This document shows positions 1-10,005 of a DNA stretch of 64,000 bases, one piece after another. The position numbers were made by a program, and so were the translations under genes. Each line of letters starts with the position of its first letter. Within the stretch, counting starts at the first letter, position 1. Origin of the DNA: Pipra filicauda (lineage: Eukaryota; Chordata; Aves; Passeriformes; Pipridae); the NCBI RefSeq assembly GCF_003945595.2, contig NW_024104532.1, positions 9,269,799 to 9,333,798 on the forward strand. Reading direction: 5' to 3'. A model generated the notes under the pieces. It was not told the DNA's origin. It made no database searches and saw nothing but the letters and a program-made list of their open reading frames with translations.

Positions 1-134
1 CCAAATCTCCTCTGAAAGCTCACTGGGCCGGAGCTGGGGAGAGGCATCTCCCACCGTGTCCTGCCACGTGGGTGGAAGATGGAGGAGCCCTGACATTCTG
101 CACATATAGCCCTGATAGATGCATTGCTGAGGCA

Positions 135-640
135 CCTGGAATTCTGTGTTCAATTCTGGGCCCCTCACTTCAAGAAAGACATTGAGAGGCTGAAGAGTGT
201 CCAGGGAAGGGTACAGGGCTGGGGAAGGGTCTGGAGCACCAGGAGCGGCTGAGGGAACTGGAGGGGCTCAGCCTGGACAAAAGGAGGCTCAGAGGGACCT
301 TCTCACTCTCTGCAACTCCCTGAGGGGACAGTGGAGCCAGGTGGGGATCAGGCTCTGCTTCCAGGGAACAAGGGACAGGACAAGGGGAAATGGCCTCAAG
401 CTGCACTGGGGGAGGTTCAGGTTGGACATTGGGAAGAATTTCTTCTCCAAAAGGGTGGTCAGGCATTGGAACAGGCTGCCCAGGGAGGTGGTGGAGTCAC
501 TGTCCCTGGAAATGTTCAAAAAACATGTGGATGTGGCACCTGGGGACAGGGGTTAGTGGTGGGCTTGGCAGTGCTGGGGGAATGATTGGACTCAATGATC
601 TTGGAGGTCTTTTCCAACCTTAATGACTCCATGATTCTGT
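135..640 (+). mobile_element. CR1 LINE 3' fragment
   Basis: This is the 5'-truncated 3' end of a chicken-repeat-1 retrotransposon. The frame from about 197 to 556 still reads as the degenerate C-terminus of the CR1 ORF2 protein (short motifs such as FRLDIGKNFF and RHWNRLPREVV), followed by the CR1 3' tail and a terminal ATGATTCTGT. It is a dead copy, not a host gene. Confidence 0.9.
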
Positions 641-1573
641 CACTCTAAAAGGAGTTGGGCAGCCAAGGGCAGGAGCAGAGCTGTAGTCTCAACCCCAGCC
701 TGCACCCACCAGCCCTTCCCATCAGCATCTCCCCACCCTGAGTGAATCTGCCACACTTTCCCCTTGGCCTGGAATGACAGGGAAATCCAGTGCCCTGCTG
801 TGATCCCGACAGCAGTGCCTGGCTCTGCCCTCCTTCCCTGGCAGGGCAGCTGGCTTAGCTGGAGGCACACAGTATCCACACAGAGGCAGCAGCATCTCCC
901 AGGATGCTTTTGTGTGTCTGGTTCCAGGCAAAGCTGAGAGTGGAGCCAGGAGGGAGCCAGGCCCAGCACTGTCACCATCCCCAGCCAGGTCACCTCCTTG
1001 GGGCCCCTGGGCTCCCCAGTCCCCCAGGGTCTCCGTGCCTGACCCATCCCAGAGGATGGTCACAGCTGTGTCACATTCCTGGTGCTGGAAGTCCAGGCTG
1101 AGGGCAGGCACCTGAGACCTGCCAAGGGACCTCATCCTTTGCCAAAGGCCTGGGAAGGACCAAAGGGTAGGGATGTTGCAACATCAGAGGGTAACAAGCC
1201 AGCTGAGCTGCCTCCTACCCCTCTGCCCTCCCGGGGCAGAACTGGCCACCGAGAGCCTCCTCCCGCTCTTGGCAGAAGGGGAAGCTGAGGATGGAGCAGT
1301 GGGTTCTCCCTGCTCCGTGTCCTTGCCAAGCTGTACCACGGCACAGCTCTGCCACTGTCTGTGGCAGAATGGCCTGATTTCCTCTTCTCCTGGCTCCACA
1401 TCCCGGGTGGGTGGAACGTGAGGATGTTTGTGTGGGGCTGTGCAGTGGGTCCATCAGGGTACCCTGGAAGTCCCACACACACTCCTTGTGCCAGCAGGAG
1501 CCACGTGATGGGTCAGGTCACGCTGGCTGGATGTGTCTGTGCTGGGATTTCCAAAGCCACACCACAGTGTACT
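641..1573. other. Intergenic, nothing recognised
   Basis: This is moderately GC-rich single-copy-looking sequence. Open frames on both strands are short, overlapping and without domain-like composition. I see no exon with paired splice sites, RNA gene or repeat. Confidence 0.5.
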
Positions 1574-1797
1574 ACAGAATCATGGAATACCTTGAGCTGA
1601 AAGGGACCCACAAGGATCATCAGTCTAACTCCTGGTTTTGCCCAGGACACCCTGACAATCCCACTCTGTCCCTGAGAGCATTGTCCAAACACTCCCTGAG
1701 CTCTGTCAGCCTTGGGGCTGTGACCACCACCCTGGGGAGCCTGGTCAGTGCCCAACCACCCTGTGGGGGTAGAACCTTTCCCTATCCAAGGGCAAAT
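1574..1797 (-). mobile_element. CR1 LINE 3' tail
   Basis: The block begins with ACAGAATCATGGAAT and continues through the typical CR1 3'UTR wording (GGGACCCACAAGGATCATCAG, CACCCTGACAATCCC) in inverted orientation. It lies just beyond the probable STING1 poly(A) site. Confidence 0.88.
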
Positions 1798-1829
1798 CAT
1801 GCCCAAGATTTAGGACGCTGCAACTCATC

Positions 1830-2103
1830 CCAGAGAAAAAACGCTTTATATAACACAAATCAAAGCAGATATAAAAGAAATAATACACCAACAGATGAAT
1901 ATGTGAGCTGCACACAACAAAAAAAAACAGGAAGCATGTCACAGGGCTGTGGCCTGAGTCAGCTGCTCCAGTAACCGCAGCACACAGGAGGTCTGGGTGG
2001 GAGATGGGGGGTCTTTGCCATGGGCAGCACGTGTCGGAAGGGGAAGGGGGTTGGGGAAGATGGAGCAGAGCCCTGAGGCAGCACTGAGGGGCTGGGCAGG
2101 GGG
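1830..2103 (-). other. STING1: STING1 3'UTR (probable)
   Basis: About 270 bases follow the STING1 stop codon on the minus strand. The only hexamer resembling a poly(A) signal is TATAAA, read on the minus strand at 1850-1845, followed by a T-rich tract. The CR1 tail starts immediately after. The end point is inferred; no canonical AATAAA is visible here. Confidence 0.4.
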
Positions 2104-2297
2104 TCAGAAGCCATCACTCCTCAGCGGCTGGGGCAGGTCTGACACACTGATCTGCAGGTTGAGCTCTGCTGAGTCCAGGGCAGTGGATGGGGTGGGTGGG
2201 GGGGTCTCCTCGTGCACAGCAAACTCCTCCTGGTGCTGCTGCCGCAAGTGCCACAGGATCTCTCTGGACAAGAAGTGGGTCTCTTCTTCTCCTGGCT
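2104..2297 (-). CDS. STING1: STING1 last coding exon: C-terminal tail
   Basis: The acceptor (TTCTGTTCCAG) precedes 194 nt encoding residues 320-383 and a TGA stop. It holds the helix ending [11 protein letters not shown], an acidic/proline linker, LQIS at 367-370 (IRF3 docking after phosphorylation of Ser370, human S366) and DLPQPLRSD at 373-381 (TBK1 docking). Confidence 0.96.
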
Positions 2298-5200
2298 CTG
2301 GAACAGAAGAAAGACAAATCCCACCTTCACCAGTCAGCCCCAGGCAGGGGTTTGGGCAGGGAGCAGAGTCTGGGAGATGCCCCAAAATATGCAGAATTTC
2401 CTGCACAGTCAAAATACAGCCTTTACTTCCCATTTTCAGCACGGCAGAAGGAAGAAATTAAACCACAAAGTGCAGGGAAGAGAGTAAAATTACAGGCACT
2501 ATGTGCTGGATTCCTAGTAATGCTTGTTGTGATGGGAACTGCCTCACTGGATTGGAAATGCTCCTCCCCATCAGAGAGAGCACTGAGATCCCTCTGAAAA
2601 ACAAGCAACATTCATTTCAGCAAGATGCTGATCTCATCTGGCAGAGGTGGGGAGATGGGGGATGAAAGGAAGATGGGAAGGAGGGAAAGCCTCGCTCCCT
2701 GCCATCCCCTGTCAGGAGGAATGGCACTGAGCCAGCACACACTTGTCCCACTGCTGGGGAGGGCTCGGCAGCCCCAGCCACTTCTCCCAGGAACATCAGC
2801 AGGGAAGGGAGCTGCTCCTACCCCTGGATGTCTGCTGTTTTTAATCCTTGAGGAAGTGTTCTTATTGTCTCAGGGGTAGACAGCTCGTCCCAGTGCTTCT
2901 GGGGACTTCAACAGGGTTGACTAGCGCTGCCAGCACCCTCCACGCTCCTCAGACCCACAGCAAAAAGTCCTTAGAATCATAGACTCATGGAATATCCTGG
3001 GTTGGAAGGGACCCACAAGGACCATCAGTCCAACTCCTGGCCCTGCACAGGACACCCCAACAATCCCACCCTGTCCCCTAGAGTGTTGTCCAAACCCCCC
3101 TGGAGCTCTGGCAGCCTTGGGGCCGTGCCCATTGCCCTGGGGAGCCTGGGCAGTGCCCAACCACCCTCTGGGGGAAGAACCTTTTCCTGAGATCCAACCT
3201 GACCCTGCCCTGGCACAGCTCCAGCCGTTCCCTTGTGTCCTGTCACTGATCACACAGAGCAGAGATGGAGCTGCCCCTTGGGAGGAGCTGCAGACCCTGG
3301 TGAGCTCTGACCTCAGTCTCCTCTCCAACTGAACAATCCAAGTGTCCCCAGCCACTCCTTGTATGGCCCCTCCAGACCCTTTCCCATCCTCATGTCCCTC
3401 CTCTGGACACTCTCTACCAGCTTTAGATCTTTCTCATACTGTGGTGCCCAAAACTGCCCCCAGCACTCGAGGTGAGGCTGCCCCAGGGCGCGGCAGAGCA
3501 GGACAATCCCCTCCCTCACCCCGCCGGTGATGATGTGTTGGGGGATGTTCCCGTTCCCTGTGAGGCAGCCCCTCCCTCCCATGGCAGCAGGGAACCCCAT
3601 GGCCCCCTGAGCGGGGAGATCAGCCGAGCTCTGCTCAAACCTTGCCTGCTTTCTCCTGTTTGTCCTGATCTGAGGTCACCCAAGGCCTGGCAGAGCAAGT
3701 GCTGGACACCCCAACCCTTCTCCTCACTCACCCTCGTAGGCAATGAGCCGGTAGGTCCCTGCACACTCCTTGGAGCTCTGCAGGATCTCCTCCAAGGTCC
3801 TGTAGAAAAGCTTGGCCTGCTCCAGGCGCTCCTCCCTGCTGAAGGCAGCACACTCGTCCTGGGACATGGCGTAGAGGGACTGCAGGGGGGTGGCATATTC
3901 CACTGCACAGTGCCAGAGCTGCAGGGACGGCAGGAAAAGACATGGGGACAGGAGGACCTGGGAGAGGGCTGTCAGGAGAACTTGCTCTGGGCAGAGCCCT
4001 CAGGACCCCTGGACAGCTCCTTGGCCTGCCCTGCACTGGTGCTGTGTGCTGGAACACTGGGACAGGGACACTGGGTCTGGTCCCAGTGTCCCCCTGCCCT
4101 GTGCAGAGCAGGGAAACAGCAACTGGCCTGGCAGGTCCAGGTGGGCTCAGGTGTGCCTCTGCCCACAGGGTGCAGCCACTGGCTTTGCCAGGGCTCCCAA
4201 GAGCAGACTGGAGAGTGATTTTCCCCAGGGAATTTGGTCCCCTGCAGAGACACCCCTTGCCTGTGATCACACCTTCTTGGTGGCTTTTCTGCCAGATAAA
4301 GGGCACTGGAGAGGCAGCACCAATCTCTGCTCTGTGTGACCAGTGACAGAACCTGAGGGAACGGCTGGAGCCATGTCAGGGGAGGTTTAGGTTGGATCTC
4401 AGGAAAAGGTTCTTCCCCCAGAGGGTGGTTGGGCACTGACCAGGCTCCCCAGGGCAGTGGGCACGGCCCCAAGGCTGCCAGAGCTCAAGGAACATTTGGA
4501 AAACACTCTGAGGCACATGGTAGGATTGTTGGGGTGTCCTGTGCAGGGCCAGGAGTTGGACTGGATGATCCTTGTGGGTCCCTTCCAGCTCAGGATAATC
4601 CATGATTCCATGATTCTAAGTCTGAGCATCCTAACGGAGAGCAGGAGGGCAGAGAAGAGGATAAACACTGGCAAGATGGATGCACAGCTGGAGGGAGGCT
4701 GATCAAACAAACAAGGAGAGATTTGTTAAGGCCATAAACATTCCAACGAGGAGCAGGGTTACCAGTAGGTCTTCCACTGGGTAAACTGGGAAGTTTAATA
4801 AACTTAGAAGGAAGAGGGGTGGGATTCCCAGGTAAAGGTGGAGTAGTAGGAAGCTCCTGGCCTTGGCAACGTGCCTTGGAGCAGGTGTCAGGGGGGTGTT
4901 GTGTTGCTGTGAGAGACTGGGCAGGAAGCAGAGGGGCAGATTTTACTGGGAACATGCAATGGGCCAGGCCAGGTCCAGGCTCGGAGCTGCTGGAGCTCCC
5001 AGGAGGGTGGGTGACTCAGCAGGGCCTGGCAGGTGGAACACTGGGAAAATCCCACTGCTGGCTGTATTTTCCCCAGAGCAGGGCCAGGAGGAGGCTCTGT
5101 GGTCCCTCAGACAGGGCTCTCAAAGCAGCAGCTCAGAGCTCAGCCCCCCTCAAAGGGCAGATCAGGGGCACCCAGGTGAGGAGCATCGCTCTGCCCTCAC

Positions 5201-8019
5201 CTCCATCCACAGCCAGGGTGGGACCAGGGTGTTCCCTCCCCCAGGGGTGCAGGGGCACAGCCCATCTGCCTGGAGATGTGGAAGGAGATGGATGCAATGT
5301 GAGATGGAGGGATTTAGGGCTCACCAGCCTGGAAAAGAGGTGACTGGGGGAAAGGGAGGGAGCCAAACAATGACTCACACAGACATTTCCAAGCAGCTCT
5401 TCACAGCACAAGGAAACACTCATTCACCCCCTGGGAATTGATGCTCTGTAGCCCACATCTGCTTTTTTCTCCTCAGTTTTCTGGACTTAAATCAGCTCCA
5501 GGAGGGGTTAAGCAAGCCCAGCATTCCTGCAAGGGCTGATCCTGGGAGGAGGCAGCCAGGAGGAAGGGGTGAAGGAGCAGGACCTCTCCATCCCATGGAA
5601 GCCTGCTGAAAGCTGGGAGTATCTAATAGGAGAGGGAACACTGTCCTGCCTTTACAGCCACTTCTGGGCTGGGATCTGAGGCCAGGAAGACCTTTGGGAT
5701 GATGGTCCCAACGCTGCTCTCACTATACCTGGTTTTCTTCATCCCTGATTGCATAGAGGCTGTGTTTGTAGACTCTCTTTTTGGTGCCAGCTCGGGCCAT
5801 GGTGGTTTCACTGAGGTCTGTCAGGTACTGGATGTTGCTGTCAGCTTTCTCCAGGTCATCATAGACATCACAGCTCAGAGGGATCAAGATGTGGAGCTTC
5901 CAAGTCTTCCTGCACACCAGCAGGTTGGGGTTGGCGCTGCTGAATTCCTCCATGGACTTTTTCACCCCTGGTGGAAGAGAACATCAGGCAGAGGGGCCTG
6001 GTGTGAGTACAGCTGCCTTCTGCCTTGCTCCCTATCTCCCTGCTAGCACTGTAAAAGTGGGAGGATTGTTATTAGGAGCTATTTCTATCTGTAGGCACGA
6101 GAATGCAGGGAAACAGCTACGTACGTGGCAGGACTATTTTTAGGTACCCCACATAATAGGACCAGGCCAGCCCGTGGGCAACGTTCTGCTTGGACCTCTC
6201 GGACATCTCAGACACCTCCACTGCTGAGGGCTTCTGTGAGGGAAGGACAGACAGACCAGGGGATGAAAGAGCCACCTGGGCCCTTCCATGACAGTCAGTT
6301 CTCCACAAGGATTGGAGAACTCCAGTGAGGTCTGGAGAGTGAGCAACCCCCACTGCCCCCTTCCAGCACCACACTGGGCAGTGGGGCAGAACCCCTGACA
6401 GCCCCCCACAGCCCCTGCTGGGAGGGAGGGGGGCTGGGGTGAGCTGGGCACTTTTCTGGCTGCACCCTCCATTGGGATCATGTGTCCCAGTGCAACTTGT
6501 GCGTCTGCCCAGTGCTCCCAGCATGGGAGAGGAGACATCCCAGTGATATCAGGATTCCCAGTGGCCCCTGCCAGCTCTGTGTGTTCTTTTAGGTGGAGAT
6601 AGGTGGCCAAAGCCCCCTGTGTGAACTCCCTCCCCTTCCAGCACTGCAGAGGCACAGCAGAGCCTTCCTAAAGCTACAGAGGCACGTGGAGCTTGGCTCT
6701 GCCCCCACAGCATGCTGGTAATTAACCCTCTGGACAGCACACACAGGGTGTGCTTTCCCCACAAGTGCCAACTTGACTGACAGATGTAAAATACCCCCAT
6801 TTTTTGTGTCAGGGGGTCTCTGCCAGCCCCCTGGAGTGGCTGTGCTCGTTAGGAGGCAGCATGGCACTCATGCCAAAGCATGTGGCATCATGGGGCCAGG
6901 GAGATCAGCTCTGCAGGGCTGAGCTGAGGGTGTTCCTCCAGCTGTGGGTGGACTGGGTGTGCAGGGGCCGCGCAGAGCTGGGGACGTGCCCCCAGGGCTG
7001 CTCAGCACTGAAGGGCTCCCAGGAAACCAGCCAAGCTGGAGGTGCTGGAGCCTTACCTGGAGCCCCAGGGCAAGGATGAGGAGCTGGCACAGGCTGGCCA
7101 GGCCGAGTTGGAGGCCGAGGGGCTGCCCATCCCCGAGGAGAGCCACGTAGGCTGAGGCGCAGAGGAGCAGCATGGACCCGTGCCAGCGTGGGGGGAAGCA
7201 CGTGCTCAGGGCCCGCCAGAAGCTGCCGTGGTGCCTGGGTGGGAGAGGGAGACAGGAGTCAGGCTGGTGGCCACCCACCCAGCATCTGCAGCCCACAGGG
7301 CACTGGATGATCCCACCTCCCAGCCAGTGCCACCAATCTTACAGGGCAGTACAGAGCCAGGGAGCCCTGGGGGACCCTGCCCAGTGCACCCCAGGAGAGG
7401 GCTTGGGTCCCTTGCAGCACCCCTGGGACTCAGAGGGGGCAGATGGCATGACACCCTGGACAGCAGAGGGACACAGCAGCCCCTTGCCCTGCAGTACTGG
7501 GTGGTGGGGAAAGGCTGGGGCCGAGATCTGTTCTCCAGGGAAAGGGCACACGAGGGAGGGGAGAGATCCATACACGTACGGGGGAGCTGGGCAGGCGGGA
7601 GAGGGGGAGAGGAGGAGAGGGAGGAAGAGATGAGAGAGGCAGGAGGGTGATGGAGGGCACAGCACAGCGTTGCCACAGAGAGCAAACCCGCAACACCCGG
7701 AGGCTGCAATGCCCTTGTCTGCAGGGCGGTCCCAGGAGTTTGGCAGACAGACCCGCCCCCCCTCAACGGCTCACCTGGACTGGAGGTGGAAGATCTCCTC
7801 CGCCAGGTAGCAGGCGCCCTTGAGCAGCGCCCCGATCTGCAGGGTGGCGAAGTGGAAGGTGAGGCTGCGGGCGGCGGGCACGAGGGGCACCCCGGCCAGG
7901 CAGAGCGCGGCCGCGCACAGCGCCAGCAGCAGGTACACGGCGCGCTGGGCGCGCCCGCCCCGCGCCCGCGGGATCTGCGGGGCACGGGGGTGGCTCGGCC
8001 GCCGCCACTCGCGGGACAT
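2104..8019 (-). CDS. STING1: STING1 (TMEM173), ER adaptor of cyclic-dinucleotide sensing
   Basis: STING is the ER membrane receptor for cGAMP; on binding it moves to the Golgi and activates TBK1 and IRF3. Six coding exons on the minus strand (8019-7775, 7234-7057, 6233-6125, 5967-5729, 3918-3732, 2297-2104) sum to 1152 nt, 383 residues plus stop, with all junctions in phase and GT-AG borders; human STING has 379. Four hydrophobic segments lie at about 27-43, 52-72, 99-115 and 121-141. The ligand-binding domain begins near 143. Ser166, Tyr167, Tyr171, Arg242, Tyr244, Glu264 and Thr267 match human S162, Y163, Y167, R238, Y240, E260 and T263. The C-terminal tail (about 340-383) keeps an LxIS motif (Leu367-Ser370) and a PxPLRSD TBK1-binding motif (375-381). 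Of the human palmitoylation pair C88/C91, the first aligns with Cys94 and the second with Pro97. The first in-frame ATG after a likely 5'UTR acceptor was chosen as start. Identity is certain by family resemblance and synteny. Confidence 0.97.
2298..3731 (-). other. STING1: STING1 intron before last exon
   Basis: The intron is bounded by GTGAGT and TTCCAG on the minus strand. Apart from the CR1 copy at 2973-3565 I see no exon-like or repeated structure. Confidence 0.85.
2973..3565 (-). mobile_element. CR1 LINE 3' fragment in STING1 intron
   Basis: The copy starts with AGAATCATAGACTCATGG and runs through the 3'UTR and the end of ORF2 in reverse. The far end (GCAGAGCAGGACAATCCCCTCCC) is also standard CR1 text. 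It is on the same strand as STING1. Confidence 0.9.
3732..3918 (-). CDS. STING1: STING1 exon encoding ligand-domain C-terminal part
   Basis: The 187-nt exon has acceptor CCCTGCAG and donor GTGAGT. It encodes residues 258-320, with [10 protein letters not shown] (Glu264, Thr267 contacts), [21 protein letters not shown] and the amphipathic helix that closes the domain. The first residues of the exon (LWHC) are divergent but align without a gap to chicken STING. Confidence 0.95.
3919..5728 (-). other. STING1: STING1 intron
   Basis: The intron is 1810 bp and is bordered by GTATAG and CTGCAG on the minus strand. It carries one CR1 tail (4322-4618). The rest shows no exon, RNA gene or tandem repeat that I can support. 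Confidence 0.8.
4322..4618 (+). mobile_element. CR1 LINE 3' tail, antisense in STING1 intron
   Basis: The block runs from TCTCTGCTCTGTGTGACCAG through GGTTTAGGTTGGATCTCAGG to the terminal CCATGATTCCATGATTCT. It is opposite in orientation to, and the same subfamily as, the copy at 2973-3565. Confidence 0.9.
5729..5967 (-). CDS. STING1: STING1 exon encoding ligand-binding core
   Basis: The 239-nt exon encodes residues 178-257: helix (KSMEEF), the strand [25 protein letters not shown], and the lid segment [13 protein letters not shown] with Arg242 and Tyr244, the residues that clamp the cyclic dinucleotide. Acceptor TTCCACCAG, donor GTATAG. Confidence 0.96.
6125..6233 (-). CDS. STING1: STING1 exon encoding connector and dimer helix
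   Basis: The 109-nt exon encodes residues 142-178. It contains the most conserved STING stretch, [16 protein letters not shown], with Ser166, Tyr167 and Tyr171 at the floor of the ligand pocket. Acceptor CCTCACAG, donor GTACGT. Confidence 0.96.
6234..7056 (-). other. STING1: STING1 intron
   Basis: The 823-bp intron is bounded by GTAAGG and CTCACAG. No repeat family or exon-like block is recognised. Confidence 0.8.
7057..7234 (-). CDS. STING1: STING1 exon encoding TM3-TM4
   Basis: The 178-nt exon encodes residues 82-141: a cytosolic loop with Cys94 (human C88 position) and Pro97 (human C91 position), then two hydrophobic helices. Acceptor CCCACCCAG, donor GTAAGG. Confidence 0.95.
7235..7774 (-). 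other. STING1: STING1 intron
   Basis: The 540-bp intron has GTGAGC and CACCCAG borders. It includes a purine-rich stretch around 7545-7650 on the plus strand and nothing else recognisable. Confidence 0.8.
7775..8019 (-). CDS. STING1: STING1 first coding exon: N-terminus, TM1-TM2
   Basis: The 245-nt coding part encodes residues 1-81 and two bases of codon 82. It has a basic, proline-rich N-terminus (MSREWRR), TM1 (about 27-43) and TM2 (about 52-72), ending in AEEIFHLQS. The exon is CpG-rich. A longer open frame extends upstream to 8505 but crosses the probable 5'UTR intron, so the ATG at 8019 is preferred. Confidence 0.93.
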
Positions 8020-8320
8020 CCGCGCCACACACGGGGGTCGGCCCCGGCTCGTCCCCAGCGCAGCGCTGCGGGGAGAGGGCGAGAGCGGGTCAGGCGCGGT
8101 GCATCCAGCGCTCCCCGGGAGCCCCGGAGCGCGCAACCCTTCGCACGCCGCTGGGGAGGTTCCCCTGCGCTTCCCGCCCTCGGGGATGGCCCCCGGCACC
8201 AAACGGGCTCGGCAGAGCCGAGCCTGGCTGGCCACCCCGCTCCCAAACCGGTGCCAGCCCTCCCTGCTCCGCTGGCACTCACCGGAGCAGTTCCCAGCTC
8301 CCAGCGCGGGCCGTGCTGGG
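7780..8320. promoter_or_regulatory. STING1: CpG island at STING1 5' end
   Basis: CpG dinucleotides are dense from about 7780 to 8320 and fall off on both sides. The island covers the first coding exon, the 5'UTR intron and the non-coding exon. Confidence 0.75.
8066..8282 (-). other. STING1: Probable 5'UTR intron of STING1
   Basis: On the minus strand a consensus donor (CTCCG/GTGAGTG) starts at 8282, and an acceptor with pyrimidine tract (CTCTCCCCGCAG) ends at 8066, 46 bases before the ATG. This implies a non-coding exon from 8283 to roughly 8340-8410. Confidence 0.6.
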
Positions 8321-8428
8321 TTTCCTGGGCTGCGGGTTAAGGGACTCTGCGCTCCGCCCGGACAGCTGTGGCTCCCCTCGGAGGTGCTGCAGACACAGAC
8401 CCGGAGGCTTTTGAAGCTCCCACGCCCA

Positions 8429-8447
8429 GAAAAGTGAAAATGAAAGG
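8429..8447 (+). promoter_or_regulatory. STING1: Interferon-stimulated response element (ISRE)
   Basis: The sequence GAAAAGTGAAAATGAAAGG contains GAAA-NN-GAAA at 8436-8445, plus a further upstream GAAA. This is an IRF/ISGF3 binding pattern. It sits just upstream of the inferred STING1 first exon, consistent with the known interferon inducibility of STING1. Confidence 0.65.
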
Positions 8448-8994
8448 AGCTGTGGCAGCAGTGGGCAGTTTGCAGAGCGCGCCAGAGGCCTCCCACGCAG
8501 GGCACGGGCGAGGTCTCAGCCCACTGGGAATCCAGGCACCGGAGAGCTCCGGGTGGATGTGGCAGGTTTCGATATCCGTGAGTTTATTCCTCCTGGAAAG
8601 CCCCAAAGTATCTGCCAGGACAGTCTGAGATGAACTGGAATGAGGAAGGAAACCGGAATCTCTTGAGATTAATTTATTAAGGGCAGCAGATCTCAGAGAT
8701 TGTGTTGATTCAGCACAGCAGGTTGCCAGGGGCAAAACAGAATGAAACTCCTTCTAGGAGAGCGTGACTGTGTGCCTTGGATCACCCCACCCCACACACC
8801 TCCAGGAGATGCCAGCTTGGGAAGCAGTGCCTATGGGTGCTGGCAACACCACAGGGGCTTCCTGCAGCCAGGGATGCCCTCAAGCCTTCCAGTTCCTTGG
8901 TTCTAGTGGTGGAGTCTGCAGCGGTGAGGCATTCCCATCCTGGAGGAAAATGGATTAGGGGACACATACACAAGCCAATAGGAGCGGGTGGGAT
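8448..8994. other. Upstream flank of STING1, nothing recognised
   Basis: Single-copy-looking sequence between the ISRE and an old CR1 fragment. No exon or RNA gene is seen. Confidence 0.5.
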
Positions 8995-9375
8995 GCACTC
9001 AAGGATGCCGAGGGAGGTGGACAATGCACTGACAAGGCTCCTCTCTGATCTCTTTGGAAGGTTGTAGCAATCGGGATGTTCCTGCTGAGTGGGAGAGGAC
9101 AAACCTCACATCCAGCTCCAGCAGGTGAACTACAGCCTGCCCAACTCTGTCCCTGGGAAGGTGAGGGAGCAAATCCTCCCAGCAATCAGTGCCAAGCACC
9201 CAAAGGATGAGAAGAGCACAGTCAGCAGGAATTTACAAAGGCCACGTCACACCTGACCAACCTGACTACCTGGAATGGCAGGAAAACTGGCTGTGAGGAT
9301 GAGTGAGCACTTTCACTTCAGCAAAACCCTTAGCACGGTCACCTGCAGCCTCCATGGAGCCAAACCAGGTGGATA
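8995..9375 (+). mobile_element. Old CR1 fragment from the reverse-transcriptase region
   Basis: Diverged text follows the CR1 ORF2 RT region in order: ACTCTGTCCCTGGGAAGGTG, GAGGGAGCAAATCCTCC, CACCTGACCAACCTGA and CACTTCAGCAAAACCCTTAG. The reading frame is broken. It differs from all other copies here, which are 3' tails. Confidence 0.7.
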
Positions 9376-9561
9376 CAGGCTGAGCAAGGGCGTGACTGTC
9401 CAGAATGTGCTCTGGGTGCTGTTGCTTTCTGCCCAGGAATGCCCCTGGGTGCCAGGACACCCTCACAGTCCCCACAGACCCACACTGCCGGGGGCTCCAC
9501 AGGCTGTTGCAGGCCCACAGCACATGGATCTTGATTCAGATGTGCCCACAGGTCACACTTA

Positions 9562-10005
9562 ATTAGAATATTAGAGTCACTTAGATTGGAAAAGAGCCTT
9601 GAGACCATCAAGTTGAACCATTAACCCTGCACTGCCAAGGCCACCATTAAACGATGTCCCCAAGTGCCACATCCACACAGCTTTTAAATCCCTCCGGGGA
9701 TGGTGACTCTACCACTGCCATGGGCAGCTGTGCCAGTGCCTGACCACCCTTTCCATGAAGAAATTTTCCCTAATATCGAACCTAAACCCCCCAACATAAC
9801 TTGAGGCCATTTCCCCTTGTCCTGTCCCTTGTTCCCTGGGAGCAGAGCTCATCCACCCCCCAGCTACCCCCTCCTGTCAGGGAGTAGCAGAGAGTGAGGA
9901 GGTTGCCCCTGAGCCTCCTTTTCTCCAGGCTGAGCCCCACCAGCTCCCTCAGTTCTTATGGTGCTCCAGACCCTTCCCCAGCTCCACTGCCTTTCCCTGG
10001 ACACA
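9562..10005 (-). mobile_element. CR1 LINE 3' fragment
   Basis: Reverse-oriented CR1: AGAATATTAGAGTCACTTAG, then the AAGGCCACCATTAAACGATG type 3'UTR and the end of ORF2 up to CCTTTCCCTGGACAC. It is the same subfamily as the copy at 49322-49658. Confidence 0.9.

Noticed and set aside
197..556. 119-codon frame that looks like a real protein
   Set aside because: It is the C-terminal remnant of the CR1 ORF2 protein, so it is annotated as a mobile element rather than a host gene.
7206..8282. 358-codon minus-strand frame over the STING1 5' region
   Set aside because: It reads STING1 exons in the wrong frame and crosses verified splice sites.
9306..9322. ISRE-like CACTTTCACTTCAGC
   Set aside because: It lies inside an old CR1 RT fragment whose consensus contains GACTTCAGCAAA, so the resemblance is inherited from the repeat.
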